The position numbers and the translations under genes were made by a program. A DNA stretch of 64,000 bases from Brachybacterium avium (GTDB lineage: Bacteria > Actinomycetota > Actinomycetes > Actinomycetales > Dermabacteraceae): contig NZ_CP022316.1 in the NCBI RefSeq assembly GCF_002216795.1, forward strand, positions 1,116,001 to 1,180,000, written 5' to 3'. The stretch's first letter is position 1, and every line of letters begins with the position of its first letter. Below, one piece after another: positions 51,640 through 61,399 of the stretch. The notes beneath the pieces were generated by a model. It searched no databases and was not told the origin of the DNA. It saw only the letters and a list, made by a program, of their open reading frames with translations.

Positions 51640-52389
51640 GTGACCGTCCCCGAGCGCGCTCCCCTCGGCGCCGCCCTCGCACTGCTGCTGGCCGTGGTCT
51701 CGCTCACCGGACCCCTCTCCCCGCTGCTGATGGCCGCCTCCGTCGCACTGCTCGCCCTGCTGATCGGCATCGCCTGGCCCGAGCTGCTCGAACTGCCCTC
51801 CCCCGGCGGCACCCGGGTCGTGGTGGCCGGCATCGGCATCCTCGGAGCCCTGGTCACGGTCCTGGCCCCGGAGCGCATCACCCCGATCACGGGAGTCGTC
51901 ATGGTGTGCGCGACCGGGGTTTTCGCCGCATTCGTGCACGAGATGGTGCGCCCGGAACGCCGCGACCTGACCGCCTCGCTCACGGGGACCGTCGCCGGGG
52001 TGTTCGTCGCGGCGATCGCCGCCTGCTGGATCATCGCCCAGAGCGCCGCCGTCGCGGCCGGCTCGACCGGCGTGGTCACCTCCATCGCCGCGGGGCTCGC
52101 GGCGACGCTGCTGGTGAACTCCGCCCCCCTGCCCTCCCTGCCGCGGTTCGTGCTCTCCGCTCTGATCGGGGCGGGCGTGACCATGGCGCTCGCGGCCACG
52201 CTGGTCGGTCTGTGGCCCGCGCTCGCGGCCGGCATCGGGCTGGTGACCGCGATCGGCGGAGGCTGCGCGCACCTGCTGACGGGCTCCTCGCTGGTCGCCA
52301 AGGAGCCGGTCCCCTCACTGGCGGTGGCCGCGGTCCCGGTGGCGACCGTCGGGGTGGTCGCCCACCTGGTGGTCGTGCTGCTGCCCTGA
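51640..52389 (+). CDS. hypothetical polytopic membrane protein
   Basis: 249 residues, about eight hydrophobic helices with very short loops and few charged residues. No family motif recognised. GTG 51640 has AAGGAG five bases upstream; the frame extends to 51598 without support. TAGACT at about 51579 is a possible -10 box. It is divergent from mshD, and conserved position in relatives could not be judged. Confidence 0.75.
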   Translation: MTVPERAPLGAALALLLAVVSLTGPLSPLLMAASVALLALLIGIAWPELLELPSPGGTRVVVAGIGILGALVTVLAPERITPITGVVMVCATGVFAAFVHEMVRPERRDLTASLTGTVAGVFVAAIAACWIIAQSAAVAAGSTGVVTSIAAGLAATLLVNSAPLPSLPRFVLSALIGAGVTMALAATLVGLWPALAAGIGLVTAIGGGCAHLLTGSSLVAKEPVPSLAVAAVPVATVGVVAHLVVVLLP

Positions 52390-52445
52390 GGAGATCTCGA
52401 GCGGGCGGCCCCTGCGCATGCGGCCGGAGCGATAGACTGTGCTCC

Positions 52446-52547
52446 ATGTCTGCCCTGTCTCTGTTCTTCATCGCCCTCGTCATCCTGGTGGGCCTCGGCA
52501 CGCTCGCCTTCACCCTCCTGGTGATCACCCGCCTGTTCGACCGCTGA
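52446..52547 (+). CDS. 33-residue single-helix membrane peptide
   Basis: ATG 52446 to TGA 52547. Almost the whole product is one hydrophobic helix (SLFFIALVILVGLGTLAFTL) with a short C-terminal RLFDR. It is supported by TAGACT seven bases before the ATG, identical in layout to larger genes of the window, by the clear codon pattern and by lying between two genes with no overlap. Function unknown; possibly a regulator or stabiliser of a membrane complex. Confidence 0.65.
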   Translation: MSALSLFFIALVILVGLGTLAFTLLVITRLFDR

Positions 52548-52563
52548 GCGTTCCGCCACCTCG

Positions 52564-53199
52564 ATGCCCATCACGCTCGACACCTCCCTTCCGCCGTCCC
52601 TGTACCCGCTGGCCTGGTTGATCGGCAGCTGGGAGGGCACCGGCGCCCTCAGCACGGCGGATGCCAGCACCCCGGACATCCGTATCGAGCAGCAGCTGAG
52701 CTGCACCGCCGGGGAGGACGGCACGATGCAGTGGCGCTCCACCATCCACCGGATCGACGCCCCCGCCCCGCTGCCTCCCACCAGCGCTTTCGCGCGCGAT
52801 ACCGAGACGGAGCCGCCTGCGGCCGCCGGTTCCGGGGAGCGCACGCTGCTGCACCGCGAGGACGGGATCTGGACCGTCGGCGACCTCCTTCCCGGCCAGG
52901 ACCGGGAGGCGGCCGAGGCGGCCCGGCCGGGCACACCGGGCAGCTTTCTGTCCCATCGCCTCGAGGCGCACCTGAGCCGCCGGGACGAGCCGGCCGAGGA
53001 ATGGGCCGGCGAGGTGCGGGGCCCCCGGGTCCAGCTCGCACTCGCATCGCCCGACGGCGAGATCGCCGCGACCCGCATGTTCGGCTATGTCAGCGGCCGG
53101 TTGATGTGGCTGTGGGAGCACCGCCGGCCTGTTCCCGACGGCGCCGCGGGCGAGACGGCGCTGACCCCCTACCTGTCCTTGGAGATGCACCGTGTCTGA
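52564..53199 (+). CDS. FABP/nitrobindin-like beta-barrel protein (DUF1794)
   Basis: 211 residues. The opening LAWLIGSWEGTG and the C-terminal YVSGRLMWLWEHRR are hallmarks of the heme-binding nitrobindin-like family; a Ser/Pro-rich insertion is seen in the middle. Members bind heme b and may handle peroxynitrite. The stop overlaps the start of the YgfZ-like gene by eight bases, a frequent actinobacterial pairing. Confidence 0.85.
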   Translation: MPITLDTSLPPSLYPLAWLIGSWEGTGALSTADASTPDIRIEQQLSCTAGEDGTMQWRSTIHRIDAPAPLPPTSAFARDTETEPPAAAGSGERTLLHREDGIWTVGDLLPGQDREAAEAARPGTPGSFLSHRLEAHLSRRDEPAEEWAGEVRGPRVQLALASPDGEIAATRMFGYVSGRLMWLWEHRRPVPDGAAGETALTPYLSLEMHRV

Positions 53200-54313
53200 T
53201 CCTGTCCGTGATGTCCGTCCCCTGCTGCGTGAGAGCGCGGTCCTCGGCGATGGTCCCGATGCTGCGGTCCCCGCCCATTACGGTGCCCCGCTGCGCGAGC
53301 AGCGCCATCTGCTCGACGGCACCGCGGTCGTCGACCTGGGCCAGTTCGAGGTGCTCGAGGTGCGCGGAGCAGACGCCCGCACCTGGATGACCACCATCAC
53401 CACGCAGGATCTCGCGGGAACGCCCGTCGGCACCTCCTCCTCGCTGGCCGTGCTGTCGCCGCAGGGCCGCGTCCAGCACATGGCCTCGTCCGTGGTGATC
53501 GAGGAGGACGCGCTGCTGCTGGTGCTGGATGCCGGAGCCCGTGCCGGGCTGCGCCAGTACCTGGAGATGATGCGCTTCGCCGCACGCGTGGAGCTGACCG
53601 ATCGGGACGATCTGCGGGTCCTGGGCGCACTCGCCCCCGCCCCTGCAGTGCTGCCCCAGCTCGGGCTGCCCGACCCGCTGGCCGTCTGGGACGAGCCCTG
53701 GCCCGAGGTCGGCCCCGGAGGGGTGGCCTACGGCCCCGATCCCGAGGACCCGGTGGGTGCGGTGCTCACGATCCTCGACGCCGCTGCCCTGGAGCAGCTG
53801 CCCTGGCGCCCCGAGCACCTGGCCGGGATGACCTCCTGGGAGGCGCTGCGGATCGCGGATCACCGCGCCCGCTTCGCCCGTGAGGTCGACGAGCGCAGCA
53901 TCCCCCATGAGCTCGACCTGCTGCGCACCACGGTGCACACCACCAAGGGCTGCTACCGCGGGCAGGAGACGGTCGCGAAGGTCCTGAACCTCGGCCAGCC
54001 GCCGCGGCGCCTGGTCATGCTCCACCTCGACGGATCGCAGGACATCCCGGCCGGCGCAGGCGGCGAGGTGCGCCTCGGCGGATCCGAGGGGAAGGTCATC
54101 GGCACCGTCACCTCGGCCGCGCTGCACGCCGATCTGGGCCCGATCGCGCTGGCGGTGGTGCGCCGGGCTGCACCGGTGGATGCGGCGCTGTCGGTGCAGG
54201 TCCTGCTCGCGGGGGCCGACGGCGAGGACTCCTCGATGTGGCTCGACGCCTCCCAGGAGCCGATCGTGCTGCCCCGGGAGCACGGCGCGAGACCCGCCAC
54301 CGCCAAGCTCTGA
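53192..54313 (+). CDS. ygfZ: YgfZ/GcvT-like folate-binding protein
   Basis: 373 residues. The diagnostic motif is KGCYRGQE (within TTKGCYRGQETVAKV), the Cys of which is required in the family. The rest follows the glycine-cleavage T-protein fold (VVDLGQFEVLEVRGADA, SWEALRIADHRARF). It probably helps synthesis or repair of iron-sulfur clusters using tetrahydrofolate. Start GTG 53192 lies inside the last codons of the upstream gene, implying coupled translation. Confidence 0.93.
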   Translation: MSDPVRDVRPLLRESAVLGDGPDAAVPAHYGAPLREQRHLLDGTAVVDLGQFEVLEVRGADARTWMTTITTQDLAGTPVGTSSSLAVLSPQGRVQHMASSVVIEEDALLLVLDAGARAGLRQYLEMMRFAARVELTDRDDLRVLGALAPAPAVLPQLGLPDPLAVWDEPWPEVGPGGVAYGPDPEDPVGAVLTILDAAALEQLPWRPEHLAGMTSWEALRIADHRARFAREVDERSIPHELDLLRTTVHTTKGCYRGQETVAKVLNLGQPPRRLVMLHLDGSQDIPAGAGGEVRLGGSEGKVIGTVTSAALHADLGPIALAVVRRAAPVDAALSVQVLLAGADGEDSSMWLDASQEPIVLPREHGARPATAKL

Positions 54314-54484
54314 CCGCCGAGCCGGCACCGGTCACTGCGCCGCCATCCCCGGCGGCGCGCAGGTCCGCTGGCGGCTCCCGTCGGCCGCTCCGGTCCGGCT
54401 TCCACGGCGTCCTCACGGTTCCTGCACCGCATTCCTGCGCGGTCTCCGCTGTGCTGTCACCGGCGACCTGGAAGAATGGCGGGC

Positions 54485-54919
54485 ATGAGAGCTGAGGGCG
54501 AGCAGCAGGACTGGACCCGGCACCGCCGGGAGGTGTTCGAGACCAAGGAGCGGGCGCTGCATGCCGCCCGCGATGCGGAGCACGAGAAGGCCACCGCGAT
54601 GATCCGTGAGGGCGTCGCCCGGTTCGAACAGGCCGGCATCCCCCCGGTGCCGCTGCGTGCCCGCCCGTACCGCGGGAGCGGCACCATCCGCACGTCCCTG
54701 ACGGGCTGGTACCTCAAGCAGGACCGCTCCCTCGCCGTGGATCGCGAGGGTCACTACTACGTGATGCGTGTGGACGGCGGACTGCGGGCCCGGGTGCAGG
54801 GAGCGACGCCCGCCCCCGGCTTCGCGCCGCTGATCGTCGGGCGCGGCGCCCGCGACGGGGACACCTTCCGCCTCGAGGAGCTGCTGGAGATGCGTCTGCA
54901 GGATCCGGTGCCGGCATGA
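54485..54919 (+). CDS. conserved hypothetical protein
   Basis: 144 residues. A charged helical N-terminal third (DWTRHRREVFETKERALHAA) precedes a compact domain with SLTGWYLKQDRSLAVDREGHYYVM. It is known as a conserved actinobacterial protein of unknown role, as far as I can tell. AAGAAT ends seven bases before ATG 54485. Its stop overlaps the next ATG by four bases, so it is co-expressed with the FUSC-like protein. Confidence 0.8.
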   Translation: MRAEGEQQDWTRHRREVFETKERALHAARDAEHEKATAMIREGVARFEQAGIPPVPLRARPYRGSGTIRTSLTGWYLKQDRSLAVDREGHYYVMRVDGGLRARVQGATPAPGFAPLIVGRGARDGDTFRLEELLEMRLQDPVPA

Positions 54920-56238
54920 CCACCAAGCAGCCTCCGGCCGGGGGCCGAGCACCGTTGACCCCCACCACGTCGATCCCGAAGATCGAGCGGGCGCGAGACT
55001 CCGTCCGCAACTGGTTCACCCAGGGTGTCTCCCGGGGGCGCGGCGACGCGCTCACCGTGGGTCGCGCCGCCCTCGCCGCCAGCCTGGCGTACCTGGTCAG
55101 CGGGTTCCTCTGGGGTCACGAGCACCCGTTCTTCTCCTCGATCGTGGCCTTCGTCATCATCGGCTTCGGCATCGAGAAGAAGATGCGCAAGATCGTCGAG
55201 ATGTCCTGCGGCGTGCTGCTCGGGCTGCTGCTGGGCGAGCTCGCCCGCGGCCTGCTCGGCTCAGGGACCTGGCAGATCCTGGTGGTGGTGTTCGTGGCCG
55301 GGATGCTCGCCCGCCTCATCGACTCCAGCAAGCTCTTCGGGTTCCAGGTCGCGATCCAATCGCTGCTGGTGATGATCATGCCGGTCACCCCCACGATGAC
55401 GCCGGGTGGGCGAGCACTGGACGCGGTCACCGGGGTCAGCGTCGCGATCGTGATCCACCTGCTGCTGTCCGGGGATCCGCGCCGCCTCCAGAGGCGCGCC
55501 GCCGCCTCCTTCTACCGCGAGCTCGAGGGCACCCTGGTCAACCTCGCCCTCTCGGCACGCAGCGGCGACCGCAGCGTCGCGCAGGCGGCGCTGCGGAAGA
55601 TCCGCGAGGTCTCCCAGAAGTACACCGACGAGTGGAAGCTCGCCAACGATGTCGCCGACGAGATCGCCACCTTCGCCCCGTCCGGTCTGCGCCATGCCGA
55701 CGACGTGGGCCGCATCCAGCATCTGCTGGTCGGCTCGGACCGCGCGATGCGCAATGTGCGGATGATCGCCCGGCGACAGGTGCAGTTCCTCGAGGCGGTG
55801 AACGGGGACGCGCACTCCACGCTCGCCGACGCGCTGCTGGCCGCCCGCGATGCGATCATCGAGCTCAGCGCCGCGGTCGCCCACGAGGACGTGGACTTCA
55901 CCATGGCCCGGCGGAAGCTGCGCCTGTTCGGCTCCTATCTCTCCCCCGAGATGCTGCTGCGCAACGATGAGGGCAAGCGCCCGGGCAGAGCGGGGCACTT
56001 CGAGGGCGTCACCCTGACGGTCCAGCTGCGCTCGCTCGCGATCGACCTGCTGCAGGCCACCGGGCTCAGCGCCTCAGAGGCGAAGCAGTTCCTGCCCAGC
56101 CTGGTGGTCGCCGCGGACGGCGACGCGATCGGCCCCCGCCCGATGACGACGGAGATGCGGGCGCTGGAGCCGCAGGCCACCACCGAGGCGCTCGAGCTGC
56201 TGATCACCGATCGCTCCGACCCGGACCGCCACCGCTGA
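54916..56238 (+). CDS. FUSC / aromatic acid exporter family membrane protein
   Basis: 440 residues. A membrane block with about five helices (about 50-190, AALAASLAYLVSGFLWGHEHPFFSSI, split here into two helices) is followed by a long cytosolic helical domain. The arrangement is that of FUSC/ArAE-type exporters. The substrate is unknown. ATG 54916 overlaps the upstream stop. Confidence 0.82.
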   Translation: MTTKQPPAGGRAPLTPTTSIPKIERARDSVRNWFTQGVSRGRGDALTVGRAALAASLAYLVSGFLWGHEHPFFSSIVAFVIIGFGIEKKMRKIVEMSCGVLLGLLLGELARGLLGSGTWQILVVVFVAGMLARLIDSSKLFGFQVAIQSLLVMIMPVTPTMTPGGRALDAVTGVSVAIVIHLLLSGDPRRLQRRAAASFYRELEGTLVNLALSARSGDRSVAQAALRKIREVSQKYTDEWKLANDVADEIATFAPSGLRHADDVGRIQHLLVGSDRAMRNVRMIARRQVQFLEAVNGDAHSTLADALLAARDAIIELSAAVAHEDVDFTMARRKLRLFGSYLSPEMLLRNDEGKRPGRAGHFEGVTLTVQLRSLAIDLLQATGLSASEAKQFLPSLVVAADGDAIGPRPMTTEMRALEPQATTEALELLITDRSDPDRHR

Positions 56239-56309
56239 CACCCTGACACCCGCGGCCCGGGATGCTCGGGGTACGGGTTCTGCCCAGCCGCTGCCCGTAT
56301 CCTGATCCG

Positions 56310-56627
56310 ATGATCGCCCTTATCCAGATGTGGATCTTCCTCGTGCTCGCCGTGGCCCTGCTGGCCGTGGAGATCTGGGCACTGGTGAACGCCCTGCGCT
56401 TCCGGCCCGACGCGTACACCGCAGCCGGGAAGCGCAGCAAGACCTTCTGGGGCATCCTGACGGGGGTGGCCGTGCTGCTGGGCTTCCTGTCGCTCCCCTA
56501 CCCGGTGGGCCGGGGCAGCTCGATGCTGTTCATGATCGCCGGCGTGGTGATCGCCGGAGTCTTCCTGGCCGATGTCCTGCCGGCGCTGAAGCAGGTCATG
56601 GGCCGCGCCCGCGGCAACCGCTGGTGA
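56310..56627 (+). CDS. DUF2516 family small membrane protein
   Basis: 105 residues with three helices; the pattern WALVNALRFRPDAYTAAGKRSK and WGILTGVAVLLGFLSLP is typical of DUF2516. Function unknown. TATCCT lies six bases before ATG 56310 (leaderless). A strong terminator follows. Confidence 0.88.
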   Translation: MIALIQMWIFLVLAVALLAVEIWALVNALRFRPDAYTAAGKRSKTFWGILTGVAVLLGFLSLPYPVGRGSSMLFMIAGVVIAGVFLADVLPALKQVMGRARGNRW

Positions 56628-56660
56628 CTCCCACCTGGCCGTGACCGGCCCTGGACGAGC

Positions 56661-56696
56661 GAGGGGACCCCGGAGCCGAAGCTCCGGGGTCCCCTC
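56661..56696. terminator. perfect 16-bp terminator hairpin
   Basis: GAGGGGACCCCGGAGC (56661-56676) pairs with 56681-56696 around a CGAA tetraloop. It lies 34 bases after the DUF2516 stop, between convergent genes; TATT follows on the plus strand. Confidence 0.85.
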
Positions 56697-56730
56697 TATT
56701 GCGTCATCGAGCCGATCAGGCCTTGCTTCT

Positions 56731-56882
56731 CACCTGATCTCCTGCCGCTCGCAAGCTCGCAGTGCGTCGATCAGGCTCAGCCCTACCACCTGATCTCCTG
56801 CCGCTCGCAAGCTCGCAGTGCGTCGATCAGGCTCAGCCCTACCACCTGATCTCCTGCCGCTCGCAAGCTCGCAGTGCGTCGA

Positions 56883-56887
<5 letters not shown>
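56731..56887. repeat. 56-bp tandem repeat, 2.8 copies, each a nested hairpin
   Basis: Units start at 56731, 56787 and 56843 (the third is 45 bases long and reaches over the fba stop codon at 56883-56885) and are identical where they overlap. Each contains CTGATC..CTGC.GCT-CGCA-AGC..GCAG..GATCAG, a three-level stem. A trace of a further unit (CGATCAGG) precedes the first. They form the 3' end of the fba transcript. Confidence 0.9.
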
Positions 56888-57911
<1,024 letters not shown>

Positions 57912-57974
57912 GGGGCATTCTCCTTCACTGAAGCAATGGGCGACGGCCGGCGGTGAGGTGCACCGCGCAGGGCC

Positions 57975-57994
57975 GTCCGATCGGACCCATTGTT
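57975..57994 (-). promoter_or_regulatory. fba promoter region with palindrome at the start point
   Basis: AACAAT on the minus strand (57989-57994) is a likely -10 box; GTCCGATCGGAC (57975-57986), a perfect 12-base palindrome, lies where transcription would start. A repressor bound there would block initiation. Confidence 0.45.
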
Positions 57995-58045
57995 CCACAG
58001 CGACCCTGACGGCCACCTGCCGGAGGTCCCCCGTGGACGCCGTGC

Positions 58046-58765
58046 TCAGCGCAGCGGCCCGGGAGGCACCTCGGCGTGCTGCAGGATCCAGCTGTGCATC
58101 GCGATCGCGGCCGCTGCGGCGACGTTGATCGAGCGGGTGGAGCCGAACTGGGTGATGCCGACGACGAGGTCCGCGGCGGCGAGGATCTCCGCGCTCACGC
58201 CGGGGCCCTCCTGCCCCACCACCAGCACGGCGTTGCGCGGCAGAGAAGTGCGCTCGATCGGCTGCGCCCCGTCGACCAGGTCGATGGCGACGAGCGGGCG
58301 GCCCCGCTCGCGGGCCCAGGCGATCAGGTGCGCGGCCTCGGGGTGGTGGATCTCGTGCTGGTAGCGGTCGGTGACCATGGCGCCGCGGCGGTTCCAGCGG
58401 CGTCGGCCGACGATGTGGAAGGCGCCGACGGCGAAGGCGTTCGCCGTGCGCACCACCGAGCCGATGTTCGCGTCATGCTCGAGGTTCTCGATCGCGACGT
58501 GCAGGTCGTGGCGGTGCTCGTCGAGCTCGGCGATGATCGCCTCCCGGTGCCAGTACCGGAAGCGGTCCTCGACATTGCGGCGGTCGCCGGCGGCCAGCAG
58601 CTCCGGGTCCAGGCGAGGATCCGCCGGCCACGGCTCGGGATGGGGACCGACTCCGACCTGGCGGGGAGCATCTGCGGCGGCCGGACGGGGTCCGTCCGCG
58701 GCAGCTGCCCGGGGAGCGCCGGCAACGTCCCGGGACGCTGTGCGGTCATCAGCAGGAGTGGTCAT
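58046..58765 (-). CDS. SPOUT-class tRNA/rRNA 2'-O-methyltransferase (TrmH-like)
   Basis: 239 residues. Three SPOUT motifs are present: NIGSVVRTANAFAVGAFHIV, LVVGQEGPGVSAEIL and FGSTRSINVAAAAAIAMH (trefoil-knot AdoMet site). An N-terminal Ala/Pro-rich region of about 45 residues is probably disordered. ATG 58765 overlaps the DedA stop by four bases. The exact RNA target cannot be told from sequence. Confidence 0.92.
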   Translation of the reverse strand: MTTPADDRTASRDVAGAPRAAAADGPRPAAADAPRQVGVGPHPEPWPADPRLDPELLAAGDRRNVEDRFRYWHREAIIAELDEHRHDLHVAIENLEHDANIGSVVRTANAFAVGAFHIVGRRRWNRRGAMVTDRYQHEIHHPEAAHLIAWARERGRPLVAIDLVDGAQPIERTSLPRNAVLVVGQEGPGVSAEILAAADLVVGITQFGSTRSINVAAAAAIAMHSWILQHAEVPPGPLR

Positions 58766-59451
58766 CGCTGCTCCCCCTGCTCGTCGATGCTCCCTGCCTC
58801 GCGCTCGTCGAGGTGCTGCTGGTCGGGGTCGGGCAGGCCGAGAGCGCGGCGCTTGGCCTCGCGCACGATCAGCCGGATCAGGAACACCGCGATCAGCAGT
58901 GCGATGAGCGCGTAGGCGACCTTGGAGAAGATGCCGGTGTACGGCTCGATCACCGTCCAGTTGCTGCCCATGTAGAACCCGATGGTCAGGAAGATCGTGT
59001 TCCAGATCGCGCTGCCGGCGGCGGTGAGCAGGGTGAACATCCCGATCGGCATCGCGTACAGGCCTGCGGGGATCGAGATCAGGGAGCGGATCCCGGGGAC
59101 GAAGCGGGCGAAGAAGATCGCCTTGTAGCCGTGGCGGTCCATGAAGTCGACGGACTTGTCGTAGTCCTCGACGTGCACCAGCGGCAGGCGGATCACGATC
59201 GATCGCAGTCGCTTTGGCCCCAGCAGGCGGCCCAGGCCGTACAGCAGCCAGGCACCGACGACTGAGCCCATGACGGAGGCCAGCAGCATCGCCCAGAAGG
59301 AGTGGTGCGGCCCCGCGGCCGCCACCCCGGCCAGCGGCAGGATCACCTCGGAGGGGATCGGGGGGAACAGGTTCTCGAGGAAGATCAGCGCGAAGACGCC
59401 GAAGGCCCCGAAGCTGTCCATGGTCTCGACCGCCCAGTCGACGATGTTCAT
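58762..59451 (-). CDS. DedA family membrane protein
   Basis: 229 residues. Family hallmarks are FLENLFPPIPSEVILPLAG, GSVVGAWLLYGLGR and FFARFVPGIRSLISIPAGL. These helical proteins support membrane integrity, probably as undecaprenyl-phosphate or lipid flippases. The C-terminal tail is hydrophilic. ATG 59451 has GAGGAG six bases upstream. It is followed by the methyltransferase gene with overlap. Confidence 0.93.
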   Translation of the reverse strand: MNIVDWAVETMDSFGAFGVFALIFLENLFPPIPSEVILPLAGVAAAGPHHSFWAMLLASVMGSVVGAWLLYGLGRLLGPKRLRSIVIRLPLVHVEDYDKSVDFMDRHGYKAIFFARFVPGIRSLISIPAGLYAMPIGMFTLLTAAGSAIWNTIFLTIGFYMGSNWTVIEPYTGIFSKVAYALIALLIAVFLIRLIVREAKRRALGLPDPDQQHLDEREAGSIDEQGEQR

Positions 59452-59714
59452 TCTGGCTCCTCGCGCGATGCGGGCTTGGGGGTCGGTGGGCTTGCACCCT
59501 GGTGGACGTGCGCGGTGGTGGAGCTCGGCACGCCGCTCAGGGCGTGCATGCCGCTGGGGCAGCCCCTCAGGACGCCGATCCGGTGAGGTTCGGGTCCGCG
59601 TCCCATCGTAGGCGTCGACGACTGCTCCAGAGACGACCGGACGGTCTCGTCCCCAGGACCTTCACTCTGCCCGTTCCTCCTGCTCACGGCGTGATCCAAG
59701 GCTATTCTGAGGGC

Positions 59715-60638
59715 ATGACCTTCAACCCGGATGCGGAGATCCGTTCCGACAACGTCTCCGCCGCGGGGCACGGAGGCGGCGCCCGGTCGCCGCGGGGTGG
59801 CCGCGCTCGCGGCCTGAAGATCGGCGGCGGCGGTGGTTGCCTGCTGCTGGTGATCGTGGTGATCTACGCGCTGATGGGCGGAAACCCGCTGGACCTGCTC
59901 GGCGGCGGCACGACGACTCCGCAGGGTCCGGTCGCCGAGGGCGGCTCCTTGGAGCATTGCCTGGACGGCGCGGACGCCAACGAGCAGGACGACTGCCTGG
60001 TGCAGGCCACCATCGAATCCAGTGATTCGCTGTGGTCCCAGCTCGCTCCTGCGGCAGGTATCCAGTTCGTCGAGCCGCAGGGCAGGGTGTTCGATGGTTC
60101 CGTGCAGACGGGCTGCGGCGGCGCGACCACCGATGTCGGCCCCTTCTACTGCCCCGCGGACGCGACCATCTACGTCGACATCGCCTTCTTCGACGAGCTG
60201 TCGGGCCGGTACGGCGCCGACGGCGGGCAGCTGGCGAAGATGTACGTGGTCGCCCACGAGTACGGACACCACATCCAGCATCTCTCCGGCACGATGCGGG
60301 ACGCCGACCGCTCGCAGACCGGGCCGCAGTCCGATGCGGTCCGGCTCGAGCTGCAGGCGGACTGCTACGCCGGGGTATGGGCGCATCACGCCGCGAACAC
60401 GGTCGACGAGGACGGCAACGCGATGCTCGCCCCGCTGACGGAGCGGGACATCTCCTCTGCGCTGTCCGCGGCGAGCGCGGTGGGCGATGACCATATCCAA
60501 GGCGATGTCGCCGGTGGGCAGGTAAGGCCGGAGACCTGGACCCACGGCTCCTCCGCGCAGCGCGGGGCATGGTTCACCACCGGCTACCAGCACGGCACGG
60601 TGCAGGCCTGCGACACCTTCTCCGCGGATCAGGTGTGA
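59715..60638 (+). CDS. neutral zinc metallopeptidase (YpfJ-like)
   Basis: 307 residues. A hydrophobic segment (CLLLVIVVIYALMGG, about 43-57) anchors the protein, preceded by an arginine-rich stretch. The catalytic motif is VVAHEYGHHIQ, with the distal ligand in ELQADCYAGVWAHHA. Several Cys suggest disulfides outside the cell. TATTCT lies six bases before ATG 59715; the longer open frame upstream is rejected for that reason. Divergent from DedA. Confidence 0.92.
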   Translation: MTFNPDAEIRSDNVSAAGHGGGARSPRGGRARGLKIGGGGGCLLLVIVVIYALMGGNPLDLLGGGTTTPQGPVAEGGSLEHCLDGADANEQDDCLVQATIESSDSLWSQLAPAAGIQFVEPQGRVFDGSVQTGCGGATTDVGPFYCPADATIYVDIAFFDELSGRYGADGGQLAKMYVVAHEYGHHIQHLSGTMRDADRSQTGPQSDAVRLELQADCYAGVWAHHAANTVDEDGNAMLAPLTERDISSALSAASAVGDDHIQGDVAGGQVRPETWTHGSSAQRGAWFTTGYQHGTVQACDTFSADQV

Positions 60639-60677
60639 TCTCCGGGCAGAGGAGCGGCCCGGCGCAGGAGAAGGTGC

Positions 60678-61277
60678 TCAGATCTCCAGCTCGGAGATGT
60701 CGAACGCGGAGAGGTAACGGTATCCGGCGGCCTCGACGGCCTCGCGGGAGGCGTCGGAGCGGTGGACGATCACGGCCACCGCGGCGATGTCGGCACCGCC
60801 CTCGGTGAGGGCCTCGCAGGCGGTCAGGACGCTGCCGCCGGTGGTGGAGGTGTCCTCGACCGCGACCACCCGGCGACCGGTCACATCCGGCCCTTCGATA
60901 CGTCGCTGCAGGCCGTGGGCCTTGTTGGCCTTGCGCACCACGAAGGCGTCCAGGCTCGCGAGGGCCTCGTCGGCCGCGGAGGCGTGCAGGATCGAGGTCG
61001 CCACCGGGTCGGCGCCCAGGGTCAGCCCGCCCACGGCCTCGACCCCGGGGACCAGTCCCTCGCGGCGCAGCAGGTCGAGCATCACGCGCCCCACCAGCGG
61101 GGCGGCTTCGTGATGGAGGGTGATGCGACGCAGGTCGACGTAGTGGTCGGCCTCGGCGCCCGAGGACAGCACGACGTGGCCGCGGACCACGGCGAGATCC
61201 CGGATCAGGATCCGCAGGCGCTCACGCGCCTCCTGGATCGACAGGGACTGGGCAGGAACGGTGCGGGAGTCGGCCAT
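60678..61277 (-). CDS. pyrE: orotate phosphoribosyltransferase
   Basis: 199 residues. It joins orotate with PRPP to form OMP in pyrimidine synthesis. The PRPP motif is VVAVEDTSTTGGS; GGLTLGADPVA and VVRKANKAHGLQ are further hallmarks. ATG 61277 with TATTCT six bases upstream is preferred to the 22-residue upstream extension. It is isolated from other pyr genes. Confidence 0.95.
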   Translation of the reverse strand: MADSRTVPAQSLSIQEARERLRILIRDLAVVRGHVVLSSGAEADHYVDLRRITLHHEAAPLVGRVMLDLLRREGLVPGVEAVGGLTLGADPVATSILHASAADEALASLDAFVVRKANKAHGLQRRIEGPDVTGRRVVAVEDTSTTGGSVLTACEALTEGGADIAAVAVIVHRSDASREAVEAAGYRYLSAFDISELEI

Positions 61278-61399
61278 GGGGTCAGAATAATGGACGACGG
61301 CCCGGCACTTCGCCAGCGCCGACGAAGCCCGCCCGCACTGCACCGCGACAGGATGCCGGGCCCGTGGCCGAGGGTGTCGCCCCGGGGCCGCCGACGGGT

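Noticed and set aside
59502-59714. N-terminal extension of the zinc metallopeptidase
   Set aside because: The extension is Arg/His-rich noise and contains the TATTCT box that supports the ATG at 59715.
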